From NCBI GenBank assembly GCA_963772445.1, contig CAVYXK010000016.1:124001-188000 (forward strand): DNA of 64,000 nt, in the 5' to 3' direction. Origin of the DNA: CAVYXK01 sp963772445 (GTDB taxonomy: Bacteria; Pseudomonadota; Alphaproteobacteria; Acetobacterales; Acetobacteraceae). Of the stretch, positions 36,244 to 45,024 are shown piece by piece (within the stretch, counting starts at the first letter, position 1; the number at the start of each line of letters is the position of its first letter). A program made the position numbers and the translations under genes. The notes below the pieces were generated by a model that ran no database searches, had not been told where the DNA came from, and saw nothing but the letters and a program-made list of their open reading frames with translations.

Positions 36244-37897
36244 CTGAGGCTGTGAAGCAATCGACTTGCCGGTGACCGAAGCGCGGGTCGACACGGCGGG
36301 CGCAGGGCGGAGGTGAGCCGGCACAGCGGTTGAAACGCGGCCAGAAGGACCGCTCCACCCGTCTGCCGAGTACCTCCCGCGCCGGCCGCCCGCCCAGGTT
36401 GTACTTCGCCGTGCCGCGGACGCATTTCACCCCGCGGGCGCCGCGATCGGCTGCGCCGCGGCGTCGCGCAGCACCAAGGCGCGCAGCAGATTGTGCGCGA
36501 CAGCGAACCACAACAAGACGGCTCGGACCTTCTGGCAGCCACGCACCAGCAAACGCCCGACCCCACAATTGCGCAGATGGGCATTGATGCACTCGTGCTT
36601 GGCGCGCTCGCGGTATACCGTCTTGCCCGCCTCGCTCGCCATCCGCTCGCGCCATTTCGCCGTCCCCGGACCGTCGCTCTTGCGCGGCGCCGTGGGATCG
36701 GTCTTGTGCTTGTTGTCCGGCGGCGGGGCGAACACTTCGATGCCGGCGGCATGGGCGCGTTCGATATCGTCCAGCTTGCTGAAGCCGCCATCCACCAGAT
36801 ACTGCTGCGGCGTCTGCCCATAGGTCTCGACGATGCGCTGCTGCATCGGCGCCATCAGCCCGCCGTCCGAGCCGGTGGTGTCGAGATCGACCGCGACGAT
36901 CACCTGGGTCTGTGGATCACTGACGAACTGCCCATTATAGGCCGGCCGATAGCCGCCATCGGCCATTTTCATGACTCTCGCCTCGGCATCGGTGGTCGAG
37001 GCCCGTGGCGGCTTCTGCTTCGCGGTGTCTTTCCGATGGGTCTTCTCGCGGCGCGCCCGTTCCGCTTCCAGTTGTTGCATCCGTTCCAGCGCTGCCTTGG
37101 TCCGCTCGACCTGTTCCCGCGCCGCGCGTTCGCGCGCCGCGCGCTGTCGCGCCGTGCTCGCCGCCGGGTCCGCCTCCAGTTCCGTCTTCAACTGCTCCAC
37201 CCGCTTCTCGGCCTCCGCCAGCAGCTCTTCCAACCGGGAACGCCGCCGATATGAGCTCGATCCCGCCGAGGCACGGATGCGGACTCCGTCCTGCGCCAGC
37301 CGTTGCAGGTTCACCAGTCCTTCCGAAACCAGCGCCGTCACGCCCTGCGCCAGCAAGCGGTCGAGCAGCGCCACCTGGCTGACCCGGAAATCCGCCAGCG
37401 TATGGTAGTTCATCGACACCCCGCCGCAGATCCAGCGATAGGCAACATGGGCCTCGCATAGGCGCACCAACTCGCGGGCGCTGCCCACCCCCTCGATCGT
37501 GGCGTAAAGCCACAGCGCCATCAGGATCTTCGGGTCCGCCGGCGGACGGCCTGGCTCGCCGATCCGGGCCTTGATGCCCGCCAGCAGATCGCTCAGCTCC
37601 AGCGTCTCGACGAAGGTCCAGACCGCTCGTGCCGGATGCTCCGTCGGCAACAGGCTGTCCAGGTCAACCACTTGGAACTCGGGCTGGTCACGCTGGGCCA
37701 GCCGCAACCGAACCGGTGCCTCGCTCGCCGGCGCAGATGCCTTGCTCGGCTCCGCCACGTCCTCGAACAGACCCTCAGTCGCCGACATTGCCGATCTCCG
37801 AATCGTGCGAGATCGCAGCGAATCGCAACGAGTTCCTGTCGCGCAACCCCCGATCGTCAGAGATCCGGGCGGGAGGATGAAAAATTCACAGCCTCAG
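36244..37897 (-). mobile_element. IS1182-type insertion sequence
   Basis: The element is about 1654 bp, bounded by exact 13-bp inverted repeats CTGAGGCTGTGAA (36244-36256) and TTCACAGCCTCAG (37885-37897). It carries a full-length transposase on the minus strand. It lies inside the loop of a REP-like palindrome, whose two stem arms now flank it. No clear target duplication could be separated from the palindrome. Confidence 0.85.
36427..37788 (-). CDS. IS1182-family transposase
   Basis: The 453-residue protein has the N-terminal DUF772-like domain, with LDSLLPTEHPARAVWTFVE and GRPPADPKILMALWLYATIE, then a long charged coiled-coil-like segment (about residues 185-265). The DDE catalytic domain follows, with QYLVDGGFSKLDDIE, and ends with the conserved ECINAHLRNCGVGRLLVRG region. 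The frame is intact, so the element may be active. Length is normal for the family. The inverted repeats and flanking REP arms are described under the element. Confidence 0.93.
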   Translation of the reverse strand: MSATEGLFEDVAEPSKASAPASEAPVRLRLAQRDQPEFQVVDLDSLLPTEHPARAVWTFVETLELSDLLAGIKARIGEPGRPPADPKILMALWLYATIEGVGSARELVRLCEAHVAYRWICGGVSMNYHTLADFRVSQVALLDRLLAQGVTALVSEGLVNLQRLAQDGVRIRASAGSSSYRRRSRLEELLAEAEKRVEQLKTELEADPAASTARQRAARERAAREQVERTKAALERMQQLEAERARREKTHRKDTAKQKPPRASTTDAEARVMKMADGGYRPAYNGQFVSDPQTQVIVAVDLDTTGSDGGLMAPMQQRIVETYGQTPQQYLVDGGFSKLDDIERAHAAGIEVFAPPPDNKHKTDPTAPRKSDGPGTAKWRERMASEAGKTVYRERAKHECINAHLRNCGVGRLLVRGCQKVRAVLLWFAVAHNLLRALVLRDAAAQPIAAPAG

Positions 37898-37912
37898 AGC
37901 GGGAGAGGTCGG
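37898..37912. repeat. REP-like repeat, copy 2, right part (split by IS)
   Basis: The sequence agcgggagaggtcgg completes the palindrome begun at 36203-36243. It lies six bases from the spoVR stop, so before the IS insertion the repeat separated the ABC transporter operon from the convergent spoVR operon. Confidence 0.75.
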
Positions 37913-37917
37913 TGGGT

Positions 37918-39477
37918 TCAGATCGGCTGCAAGATCCCCGGCCGCGGGCTTGCCGCGTGCTCTTTCAGCACCGAGTCGCTGGCCGGATCGACCTCCTTCA
38001 TCAGCACATCATACCCCCAGAGATCGGCCAGATGCTGCAGCACAAGTCGCGCATCGCGCTCTTCCAACAGCACGCGGTTCAGCGCCCGGTGATGCAGAAT
38101 GAGCCGCCGGTCCGTCTCCAAGTTTACGTCCACCACCTGGATGTCCGGCAGCGTCCAAGCGATATCGTACTGACGCGCCAGGGCCCGCTGGATCTTGCGA
38201 TAACCGCGCTCGTCATGGATCGCCTCGACCCGCAGATTCGGTTCGTTGGCGTCGTCCAGCACGTGGAACAAGCCGAGCTGCCGAATTAGGCGCGGGCTGA
38301 GGAACTGCAGGATGAAGCTCTCGTCACGATAGTTGGCCCAGCAATCGCGCAGCACCGCCATCACATCGCCGCTGCCGGCAATTGCCGGGAACCATTGCTG
38401 GTCCTCTGCCGTCGGCTCGGTGCAGATGCGTTCGATGTCTTGCATCATCGCGAAACCGAGCGCGTAGGGGTTGATGCCGGAATAGCGCGGATCGTCGAAG
38501 CCCGGCTGGAACACCACGTTGGTGTGGCTGCGCAGGAACTCGAATATGGCGCCGTCGGTGAGCAAGCCCTTCTGGTGCAGCCGGTTCATGATCCGGTAAT
38601 GCACGTAGGTGGCGCAGCCCTCGTTCATCATCTTGGTCTGGCTCTGCGGGTAGAAGTACTGCGCGATATTCCGCACGATGCGCAGGACTTCCCGCTGCCA
38701 GGGCTGCAGACGCGGGGCGATCTTCTCGAGCAGGTATAGGACGTTCTCCTGCGGAAGCTGCAGCAGGGCGCGGCGGCGCTCCTCGGCCGAGTTGTCCGGC
38801 TTGCCGCCGTCTTTCCGCGGCACTGTGCGCCAGAGATCGTTGAACACCCGCTCTTCGTGCTCGCGCCGTTCGCGGGCGCGCAGCTCCTCAGACCGAAGAT
38901 CGGCAGGACGCCGCCGCGGATAGCGGTGCACCCCATGGCTCATCAGCGCATGCGCCGCGTCGATCAGCCGTTCGACCGCCGTCTCGCCGTATTTCTCCTC
39001 GCATTGGGCGATATAGGCCTTGGCAAACTCCAGGTAATCCAGGATGCCGTCGGCATCGGTCCACTGCTTGAACAGATAGTTGTTCTTGAAGAAATGGTTG
39101 TGTCCGAATGCCGCGTGGGCGATCACCAGGGTCTGCATCGTCGCCGTGTTCTCCTCCATGATGTAGGAGATGCACGGGTTGGAGTTGATGACGATCTCGT
39201 AGGCGAGGCCCTGCATGCCGGCGCGATACATCGCCTCGTTGCGGGCGAAATGCTTGCCGAACGACCAGTGCTTGTAAAACAGCGGCATGCCGATCGAGGA
39301 ATAGGCATCGAGCATCTGCTCGGTGCCGATCACCTCGATCTGGTTGGGATAGACGTCCAGCCCGAGCTCGCCCAGGGCGATGGCCTCGATCGCGTCATGC
39401 GCACGCTGGACGGTGGAGAACTCCCAATCGGCCCCCTCGAACAGCGGACGCACAGCGTTGGGATTGATGTAGTTCAT
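37918..39477 (-). CDS. spoVR: SpoVR family protein
   Basis: The 519-residue protein has the SpoVR family core, including LGLDVYPNQIEVIGTEQMLD, HWSFGKHFARNEAMYRAGM and YEIVINSNPCISYIMEENT. The related YcgB of enterobacteria lies in a stress-linked regulon with YeaG and YeaH. The biochemical role is unknown. It is the third gene of a prkA-yeaH-spoVR operon on the minus strand, a widely conserved trio; its start overlaps the yeaH stop by four bases. Members are about 500 residues, so this is full length. Confidence 0.93.
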   Translation of the reverse strand: MNYINPNAVRPLFEGADWEFSTVQRAHDAIEAIALGELGLDVYPNQIEVIGTEQMLDAYSSIGMPLFYKHWSFGKHFARNEAMYRAGMQGLAYEIVINSNPCISYIMEENTATMQTLVIAHAAFGHNHFFKNNYLFKQWTDADGILDYLEFAKAYIAQCEEKYGETAVERLIDAAHALMSHGVHRYPRRRPADLRSEELRARERREHEERVFNDLWRTVPRKDGGKPDNSAEERRRALLQLPQENVLYLLEKIAPRLQPWQREVLRIVRNIAQYFYPQSQTKMMNEGCATYVHYRIMNRLHQKGLLTDGAIFEFLRSHTNVVFQPGFDDPRYSGINPYALGFAMMQDIERICTEPTAEDQQWFPAIAGSGDVMAVLRDCWANYRDESFILQFLSPRLIRQLGLFHVLDDANEPNLRVEAIHDERGYRKIQRALARQYDIAWTLPDIQVVDVNLETDRRLILHHRALNRVLLEERDARLVLQHLADLWGYDVLMKEVDPASDSVLKEHAASPRPGILQPI

Positions 39478-40775
39478 GCGGGTTCGGCTCCGACCGGCGC
39501 CTCCCTTTTGGCGAACAGCTCACGGAACACTGGATAGATGTCGCGCCGGTGGCTCACCTTGCGCATCGCCATCGGCGCGCCGGCGCGGCAGATGTCGGTG
39601 TACGTTTGCCACAGGTCGCTGTCGCGGCGGATGAAGCCAGGGGGGAAGTGCTCCGAATCGCGGCCTACCTCCAGGTAAGCGTAATACTGGCAGACCGGCA
39701 GGATGCAGTTGCTCAGCAGGTCGGCGGTCCGCTCGTTGTCCGAAGCCGTGTTGTCGCCATCGGACGCTTGTGCGGCGTAGATATTCCACGCGTCCGGGCT
39801 GTACCGTTCGGACACCACGCGCCGCATCTCTTCGAGCGCCGTCGAGACCACTGTTCCGCCGGTCTCGGGCGAGTGGAAGAAAGTATCCTCATCGACCTCG
39901 GCCGCCTGGTGGGTGTGACGGATGAACACCACCTCGACGTGCTTGTACTTGCGCCGGAGAAAGATGTAGAGCAGCACGTAGAAGCGCTTCGCCAGGTCCT
40001 TCATGTGTTCGGTCATCGAACCAGACACGTCCATCAGGCAGAACATGACAGCTTGGGCGACTGGCTTCGGATGCGCTTCGTACCGCCTGTAGCGCACATC
40101 CAGCGGGTCGATGTAGGGGATCAAGGTGATCCGACGGAGCTTTCGGTCAAGCTCCTCCTCGAATTCGATGCGGCGTGGATCGCCTTCGTCCAGGGCGCGA
40201 ATTTGCTCCCGCAGTGCGACCAGCTCGTCGGCCCTCGGGCGTCGCAGCGCCAACCGGCGGGCCAAGCCGTTTCGCACGGTCCGCATCAGCGCGAGGTTGG
40301 CGGGAGAGCCCGTCACCGAGTAACCGGCCCGTTCCCAGCTCAGGCTCTCGGTATCCACGACGCGCCGCTTCGCCAGATCCGGAAGCTCCAGGTCCTCCAG
40401 GAACAGATCGACGAATTCGTCGCGCGACAGGGCAAAGCGAAAATCGTCCTGCCCCTCCCCGTCCGGGCTGCCGTCCGAACCGCCTTCCCCGCCACCGGCC
40501 GGCGGGCGGGGAATGGTATCCCCTTCGACGTATTGCTTGTTGCCGGGAAGCAGATGGTCGCGAATCCCACCGGTTGCGTTGCGGTGGAACGACGGCTCGT
40601 GCACCCCCTGCGCCGGCAGCGACACTTCGCCGGCTTCGTCGGCATCCTTGATGCTTCGGCTCGTCGCGCTTTCGTGCACGGCTTTGCGAATAAGCGACTT
40701 CGCGCGGCGCATGAAGCGCTGCCGGTTGGCGAGGCTCTTGCCGCCGGGATTGAGGCGACGGTCGACGATATGCAT
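39474..40775 (-). CDS. yeaH: YeaH/UPF0229 (DUF444) family protein
   Basis: The 433-residue protein belongs to DUF444. It starts MHIVDRRLNPGGKSLANRQR, typical of the family, has a low-complexity Gly/Asp-rich stretch near residue 95, and ends with a von Willebrand A-like domain. That domain carries the metal-site motif FCLMDVSGSMTEHMK. It is usually encoded with PrkA and SpoVR and is thought to act with the kinase in nutrient or stress response. The start at 40775 was chosen because the longer frame overlaps prkA without similarity. The stop overlaps the spoVR start. Confidence 0.93.
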   Translation of the reverse strand: MHIVDRRLNPGGKSLANRQRFMRRAKSLIRKAVHESATSRSIKDADEAGEVSLPAQGVHEPSFHRNATGGIRDHLLPGNKQYVEGDTIPRPPAGGGEGGSDGSPDGEGQDDFRFALSRDEFVDLFLEDLELPDLAKRRVVDTESLSWERAGYSVTGSPANLALMRTVRNGLARRLALRRPRADELVALREQIRALDEGDPRRIEFEEELDRKLRRITLIPYIDPLDVRYRRYEAHPKPVAQAVMFCLMDVSGSMTEHMKDLAKRFYVLLYIFLRRKYKHVEVVFIRHTHQAAEVDEDTFFHSPETGGTVVSTALEEMRRVVSERYSPDAWNIYAAQASDGDNTASDNERTADLLSNCILPVCQYYAYLEVGRDSEHFPPGFIRRDSDLWQTYTDICRAGAPMAMRKVSHRRDIYPVFRELFAKREAPVGAEPA

Positions 40776-40804
40776 GAGCCTGTTGTCCTGTTGGGGTCGC
40801 GGTC

Positions 40805-42752
40805 CTACCCTGCCTGTTTCACCCGCATATACCACTCTACCAGCCGCCGGACCTGCCGCTCGGTGTAGCCGCGGTCGGTCATGCGCTCGACGAACTCATC
40901 ATGCTTCTTCTCGGTGTCGCTGTCCTTCTTCGAGCCGAAGCTGATCACCGGCAGAAGCTCTTCGACCTGCGAGAACATCCGCCGCTCGATCACTTCGCGG
41001 ATCTTCTCATAGGAGGTCCATGACGGGTTCTTGCCGCCGTTGTTGGCCCGCGCACGAAGGCTGAACTTGACCACCTCGTTACGGAAGTCCTTCGGATTGG
41101 CGATGCCTGCCGGTTTCTCGACCTTGGTCAGCTCCTGATTCAACAGCTCGCGATTGAGCAACTGCCCAGTGTCGGCGTCCTTATAGTCTACGTCCTCGAT
41201 CCAGGCATCGGCATAGGCCACATAGCGATCGAACAGGTTCTGGCCATAGTCCGCATAGGACTCGAGATAGGCCTTCTGGATCTCGTTGCCGATGAACTCG
41301 GCATAGCGTGGAGCGAGCTCGCCCTTGATGAATTCCAGATAGCGCTTCTCGGTCTCGGCCGGGAGCTGTTCACGGCGGATGGCCTGCTCCAGGACATACA
41401 TCAGGTGCACTGGGTCGGCTGCGATCTCAGTGGTGTCGTGGTTGAACGTCGCGGCGAGCACCTTGAACGCAAACCTCGTCGAGGCGCCGTCCATGCCTTC
41501 CTCGACGCCGGCGGCGTCCTTGTATTCCTGCAAGCTGCGGGCGCGCGGATCGGTCTCTTTCAGGCTTTCGCCGTCATAGACGCGCATCTTGGCGAACAGC
41601 GTAGAGTTCTCGTGCCGGCGCAACCGGGTCAGCACGGAGAAGCGGGCCATCATCTCCAGCGTCGACGGCGCACAGGGCGCATCGGTCAGCTCGGAGCCCT
41701 TCACCAGCTTCTCGTAAATCTTCTGCTCTTCCGTCACGCGCAGGCAGTACGGGACCTTGATCACATAGATGCGGTCGATGAAGGCTTCATTGTTGCGGTT
41801 GTTCTTGAAGCTCTGCCATTCCGCCTCGTTGGAATGTGCCAGGACAATGCCGCCGAACGGGATCGCGCCGATATTCTCGGTGCCGATGTAGTTGCCCTCC
41901 TGCGTCGCGGTCAGCAGGGGATGCAGCATCTTGATCGGCGCCTTGAACATCTCGACGAACTCAAGCACGCCCTGGTTGGCGCGATTGAGGCCGCCGGAAT
42001 AGCTATACGCGTCCGGATCGTTCTGCGCGTGCAATTCGAGCTTACGAATATCGACCTTACCGACGAGCGAGGAGATGTCCTGGTTGTTCTCGTCACCCGG
42101 CTCGGTCTTGGCGACGGCGATCTGGCGCAGCCGGGACGGCATCATCCGCTTGACGCGGAAGCGGGAGATGTCTCCCTCGAACTCATCGAGTCGCTTGATG
42201 CACCACGGGCTCATCAGCCCGGTCAGACGCCGGAGGGGGATTCCGTAGCGGTCTTCCAGCACGCCCCCCATACGCTCGGGCGAAAACAGCCCAAGCGGGC
42301 TTTCGAACACCGGGCTGATCTGGTCGCCGGCCTTCAGGACATAGATCGGGTGAACCTCCATGAGTGCCTTGATGCGCTCGGCGAGCGAGGACTTGCCGCC
42401 GCCGACGGGCCCCAGCAGGTACATAATCTGCTTGCGCTCTTCGAGTCCCTGGGCGGCATGGCGCAGGAAGCCGACGATTCGCTCGATCGTCTCCTCCATG
42501 CCGTAGAACTCGTTGAACGCCGGATACACCCGGATGGTGCGGTTCATGAAGATGCGGCCAAGGCGGGCGTCCTTGGACGTGTCCACCATTTCCGGCTCGC
42601 CGATTGCGGCGAGCAGGCGCTCGGTCGCCGTCGCGTACATCATCGGGTTGTCACGGCACGCCTCCAGGTACTCGGCGAGCGACATCTCCGATTCGCGCGT
42701 CGAACTCGAAGCTTCGCGCGTAGGTGGTGAACAGGTCATCGACCGTCTGCAT
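40805..42752 (-). CDS. prkA: PrkA family serine protein kinase, frameshifted near the N-terminus
   Basis: PrkA (YeaG in E. coli) is an AAA-containing protein with reported Ser/Thr kinase activity, active in starvation and stress. The P-loop is YLLGPVGGGKSSLAERIKAL near residue 110. Other family blocks are HSNEAEWQSFKNNRNNEAFI and NPKDFRNEVVKFSLRARANN. The main frame opens only from about 42739. The natural start MQTVDDLFTTYARSFEFDAR, with CGGAG seven bases upstream, is in another frame and joins at RESEMSLAEYLEAC if one base is removed near 42690-42700. The span is 3n+1. A start at the internal MSLAEYLEAC is the alternative. It is the first gene of the trio. Confidence 0.9.
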
Positions 42753-42779
42753 CGGCCGCTCCGTGTGAGGGGTTAAGGA

Positions 42780-42798
42780 CCCCTATGCAAGATAGGGG
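42780..42798. promoter_or_regulatory. Hairpin in the prkA leader
   Basis: CCCCTAT and ATAGGGG form a perfect 7-bp stem with a 5-nt loop, 27 bp upstream of the prkA ATG. It may be a 5' UTR structure affecting translation. No T run follows on the minus strand, so it is not an intrinsic terminator. Confidence 0.4.
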
Positions 42799-43448
42799 CA
42801 AGCGTAGCGGATCAGTCCACCGTAGCGTGAAGTTTTTTTTGCCGTGACGGGATCGGCACGATAGATTCCTTTTCAAGTGAGGCAGTCCCGCCATGGTGGA
42901 CCTCCTTTCCCGACAGTGGTCCCGCGCTCATAGAGAGCAAGGGAGAGTTTGTGTTTGCTTTGTGGCGAATTGTCGCGCAACACCGGCATAGCAGCCACCG
43001 CGCGCAACCGTGACGCGGCCTGTCTCCCGTCAGCACCGCGTGACTGCGGCGGCCAGCATCCCTGGCCGCCAGCAGGCGACGTTCGTTCCAGGATATGGTC
43101 GAATCGCGGTCCCCCGCAAGGAAAATCAAGAGGTTTTGTCGAGGCATCGTGATCGAGGACAGTCTCGCCGCGCCGCCTGCCGTTACGAGAAGCACCCGCG
43201 CTGTCGGGACGTTGCTCCATGTCGCACGTCTCCGCTGCCGTCGGCGGCGGTCAGAGTCCCGCCACCGATTGTGCATAGACTATCCGAGTATTCTTAAACT
43301 CTGGTTAACAGCGTGCGGCCCCCGACGCATTGCAAGAAAGGCGGGCGCCTGCTGCCAATTCCTTGTGCGGCCCCCACTCTTCGAGCATGCCAGGCACGCG
43401 TCCCCACCTACTGGTCCCATTGCCGACTCGGCCGGGATAAGGCAGCGC
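42799..43448. other. Long intergenic region upstream of prkA, no gene recognised
   Basis: About 650 bp separate the prkA leader from the zinc-finger gene. Frames are open on both strands but show no recognisable protein and no convincing ribosome-binding site. A 9-bp perfect hairpin (GGCGGCCAG/CTGGCCGCC) lies at 43048-43070, without a T run. The prkA promoter is expected in this interval but was not identified. Confidence 0.5.
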
Positions 43449-43685
43449 CTACACTGGCGGCGGCTGTTGCCCGGTCGCGGCGATCAACCGGTCCTCCAGT
43501 TCAAGCGAGGGCGAGCCGAGTCGGCCGCCGGCCAGCAGCCGCACTGTCTTTCTCATCTGATCGATGTATCGGCGGCAGGCCTCGCAGCGGAGCAGATGCA
43601 GCCGCACAGCCAGGCGTTGTCGCACCGGCAGGGCACGCTCCAGGTAGTCGCTCACCAGTTCAGTCACGTCTCGGCAGACCAGCAT
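43449..43685 (-). CDS. Putative zinc-finger (zf-HC2) anti-sigma factor-like protein
   Basis: The 78-residue protein starts MLVCRDVTELVSDYLERALP and contains HLLRCEACRRYIDQM, the HxxxCxxC zinc motif of ZAS-type anti-sigma domains. It has no membrane segment, so it would be a small soluble anti-sigma or related factor. Its start lies 64 bp from the divergently transcribed ECF sigma gene, its probable partner. The longer upstream frame was rejected because it runs into the sigma gene. Anti-sigma genes usually follow their sigma gene in the same operon, so the divergent layout is less usual. Confidence 0.75.
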   Translation of the reverse strand: MLVCRDVTELVSDYLERALPVRQRLAVRLHLLRCEACRRYIDQMRKTVRLLAGGRLGSPSLELEDRLIAATGQQPPPV

Positions 43686-43749
43686 GGCGGAGGTTCCGGC
43701 TACATGGTAGCGAAGGCGAGAGGCCTCGTCAGCCCGAGACAGCGTTCCG

Positions 43750-44508
43750 ATGCGCGACAAGGAGTTCAACGATCCGGCCTTCCTCGCCCGCCTTCGGCGT
43801 GGCGAGGACGCGGCCTTTCGGACGCTGATCCGGCGCTTTCATGGCTCCCTGGTCGGCGTTGCCTCCTCGATCATAGGCAGCAGGGCGCAGGGCGAAGAGG
43901 TCGTGCAGGACGCGTGGCTGGCAGTCTTCTCTGGCATTGGCGCGTTCGAAGGACGATCGAGCCTCATCACGTGGCTGTTCAGCATCGTGCTCAATCGCGC
44001 TCGCACCAGGGCCAGCCGGGAGGGAAGGCTGGTCGGGTTGCCCGCTCTGCTGGACGGTGCCCAAACCGGCGGCGTAGGGGCCGACCGTGCCGTCCCGCTC
44101 GCGGCGTTCCAGCCCGACGGCCACTGGCGGGAAGCGCCTCGCCTGTGGGACGAGCTGGACCCTGAGCGAATCGTCGCCGGGCGCCAGCTCTGGGACCACG
44201 TTCAAGCGGTTATAGAGTCCCTGCCGCCCGGTCAGCGGGCCGTGATCATTCTGCGCGACATGGAGGCTCGCTCCGCCGAGGAAGCCTGCACCTTGCTTGG
44301 CATCAGCTCGGAGAACCAGCGCGTGCTGCTGCACCGGGCACGCGGACGCGTCCGCCGGACCATCAATTCGTTGCTGACGGGCCAAGCCGACCGTGCACCG
44401 AACGCCGCAGAGAGCCGGCGGCCCGCTCGAACGGCAGCGGCGCCAATTTTGCGATGCATCGCCGTGGCGCACCGATGGATCGCCGGGCTCCGAGCAGCCC
44501 TGACTTGA
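43750..44508 (+). CDS. ECF-type RNA polymerase sigma factor
   Basis: The 252-residue protein has region 2 (about residues 20-85, with EEVVQDAWLAVFSGIGAFEG and LITWLFSIVLNRAR) and region 4 (about 155-200, with LPPGQRAVIILRDMEARSAE and a helix-turn-helix in LLGISSENQRVLLHRAR). Between and after these it is longer than a minimal ECF factor, with a Pro/Arg-rich tail of about 45 residues. It would direct polymerase to a small stress regulon and is probably controlled by the divergent zinc-finger protein. No confident target promoter was recognised. Confidence 0.88.
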   Translation: MRDKEFNDPAFLARLRRGEDAAFRTLIRRFHGSLVGVASSIIGSRAQGEEVVQDAWLAVFSGIGAFEGRSSLITWLFSIVLNRARTRASREGRLVGLPALLDGAQTGGVGADRAVPLAAFQPDGHWREAPRLWDELDPERIVAGRQLWDHVQAVIESLPPGQRAVIILRDMEARSAEEACTLLGISSENQRVLLHRARGRVRRTINSLLTGQADRAPNAAESRRPARTAAAPILRCIAVAHRWIAGLRAALT

Positions 44509-44599
44509 GACCAGTGCGACCGCCTCTCGCCGGATGGAATTTTGCGCGTTGCCGATGGTATCATGCGCCGTCGGAAACACGACGACCGGGAGGTGAGGC

Positions 44600-44782
44600 A
44601 TGGCTCTGAAGAAGGAAAAACTTGAAACTTCCGTGCGCAAGCCGATGCCGCAGGTCCAGGTGGGCCGGAGTGGGTTGGCTGCGGCAGAGCAGGACACCGA
44701 GATGCGCCGACTGCTGCGCGAGGCGGCCTGGAGCCGCATGTTTGGGAAGGCTGCAGGTCCCAAGAATCCCTTCGCCCGCTAG
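44600..44782 (+). CDS. Hypothetical 60-residue protein
   Basis: The ORF encodes MALKKEKLETSVRKPMPQVQ through a C-terminus rich in Arg, Leu and Lys. It is preceded by gggaggtgagg about two to eight bases before the ATG, a good ribosome-binding site. There is no signal peptide, membrane segment or known motif; the middle could be an amphipathic helix (DTEMRRLLREAAWSRMF). It lies 91 bp after the ECF sigma gene in the same direction and could be part of its operon. The function is unknown. Confidence 0.55.
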   Translation: MALKKEKLETSVRKPMPQVQVGRSGLAAAEQDTEMRRLLREAAWSRMFGKAAGPKNPFAR

Positions 44783-44938
44783 GCATCGCCGTCGGACCAG
44801 CCGCCCGCGCTGCCGGGCCGGAGACTGCGGGTTCCCGAGCGCCGCTGTTGGCGGCGAGTCGGGTGAGCGTGTACGGGCGCATTGCGTCCGCACGGGGCGT
44901 TGCAGTTTGTCGGTCCCGGCGTCAGTCCTGGACGTTGG

Positions 44939-44968
44939 TTGACACGCGAGATGCCTGATGGGGCTAAG
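44939..44968 (+). promoter_or_regulatory. Candidate promoter of the glycosyltransferase pair
   Basis: A consensus TTGACA (44939-44944) is followed after 18 bases by GCTAAG, a weak -10 match. It lies about 60 bp before the first glycosyltransferase coding sequence. Confidence 0.35.
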
Positions 44969-45024
44969 ACGATTTCAGGTGCCCCACTGGTATCTCCAAT
45001 ATCTCTAGTTAAAGAGAGGCACAC

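Noticed and set aside
41405..42730. A 441-codon plus-strand frame opposite prkA
   Set aside because: It is antisense to a conserved PrkA sequence and has no motif or ribosome-binding site.
42812..43276. A 154-codon minus-strand frame upstream of prkA
   Set aside because: Composition is noise-like, there is no good ribosome-binding site and no recognisable domain.
43686..43749. An ECF-type promoter (GGAAC with a CG-containing -10) in the divergent gap
   Set aside because: GGAAC is present on the minus strand, but the spacing and -10 match are too weak to support a call.
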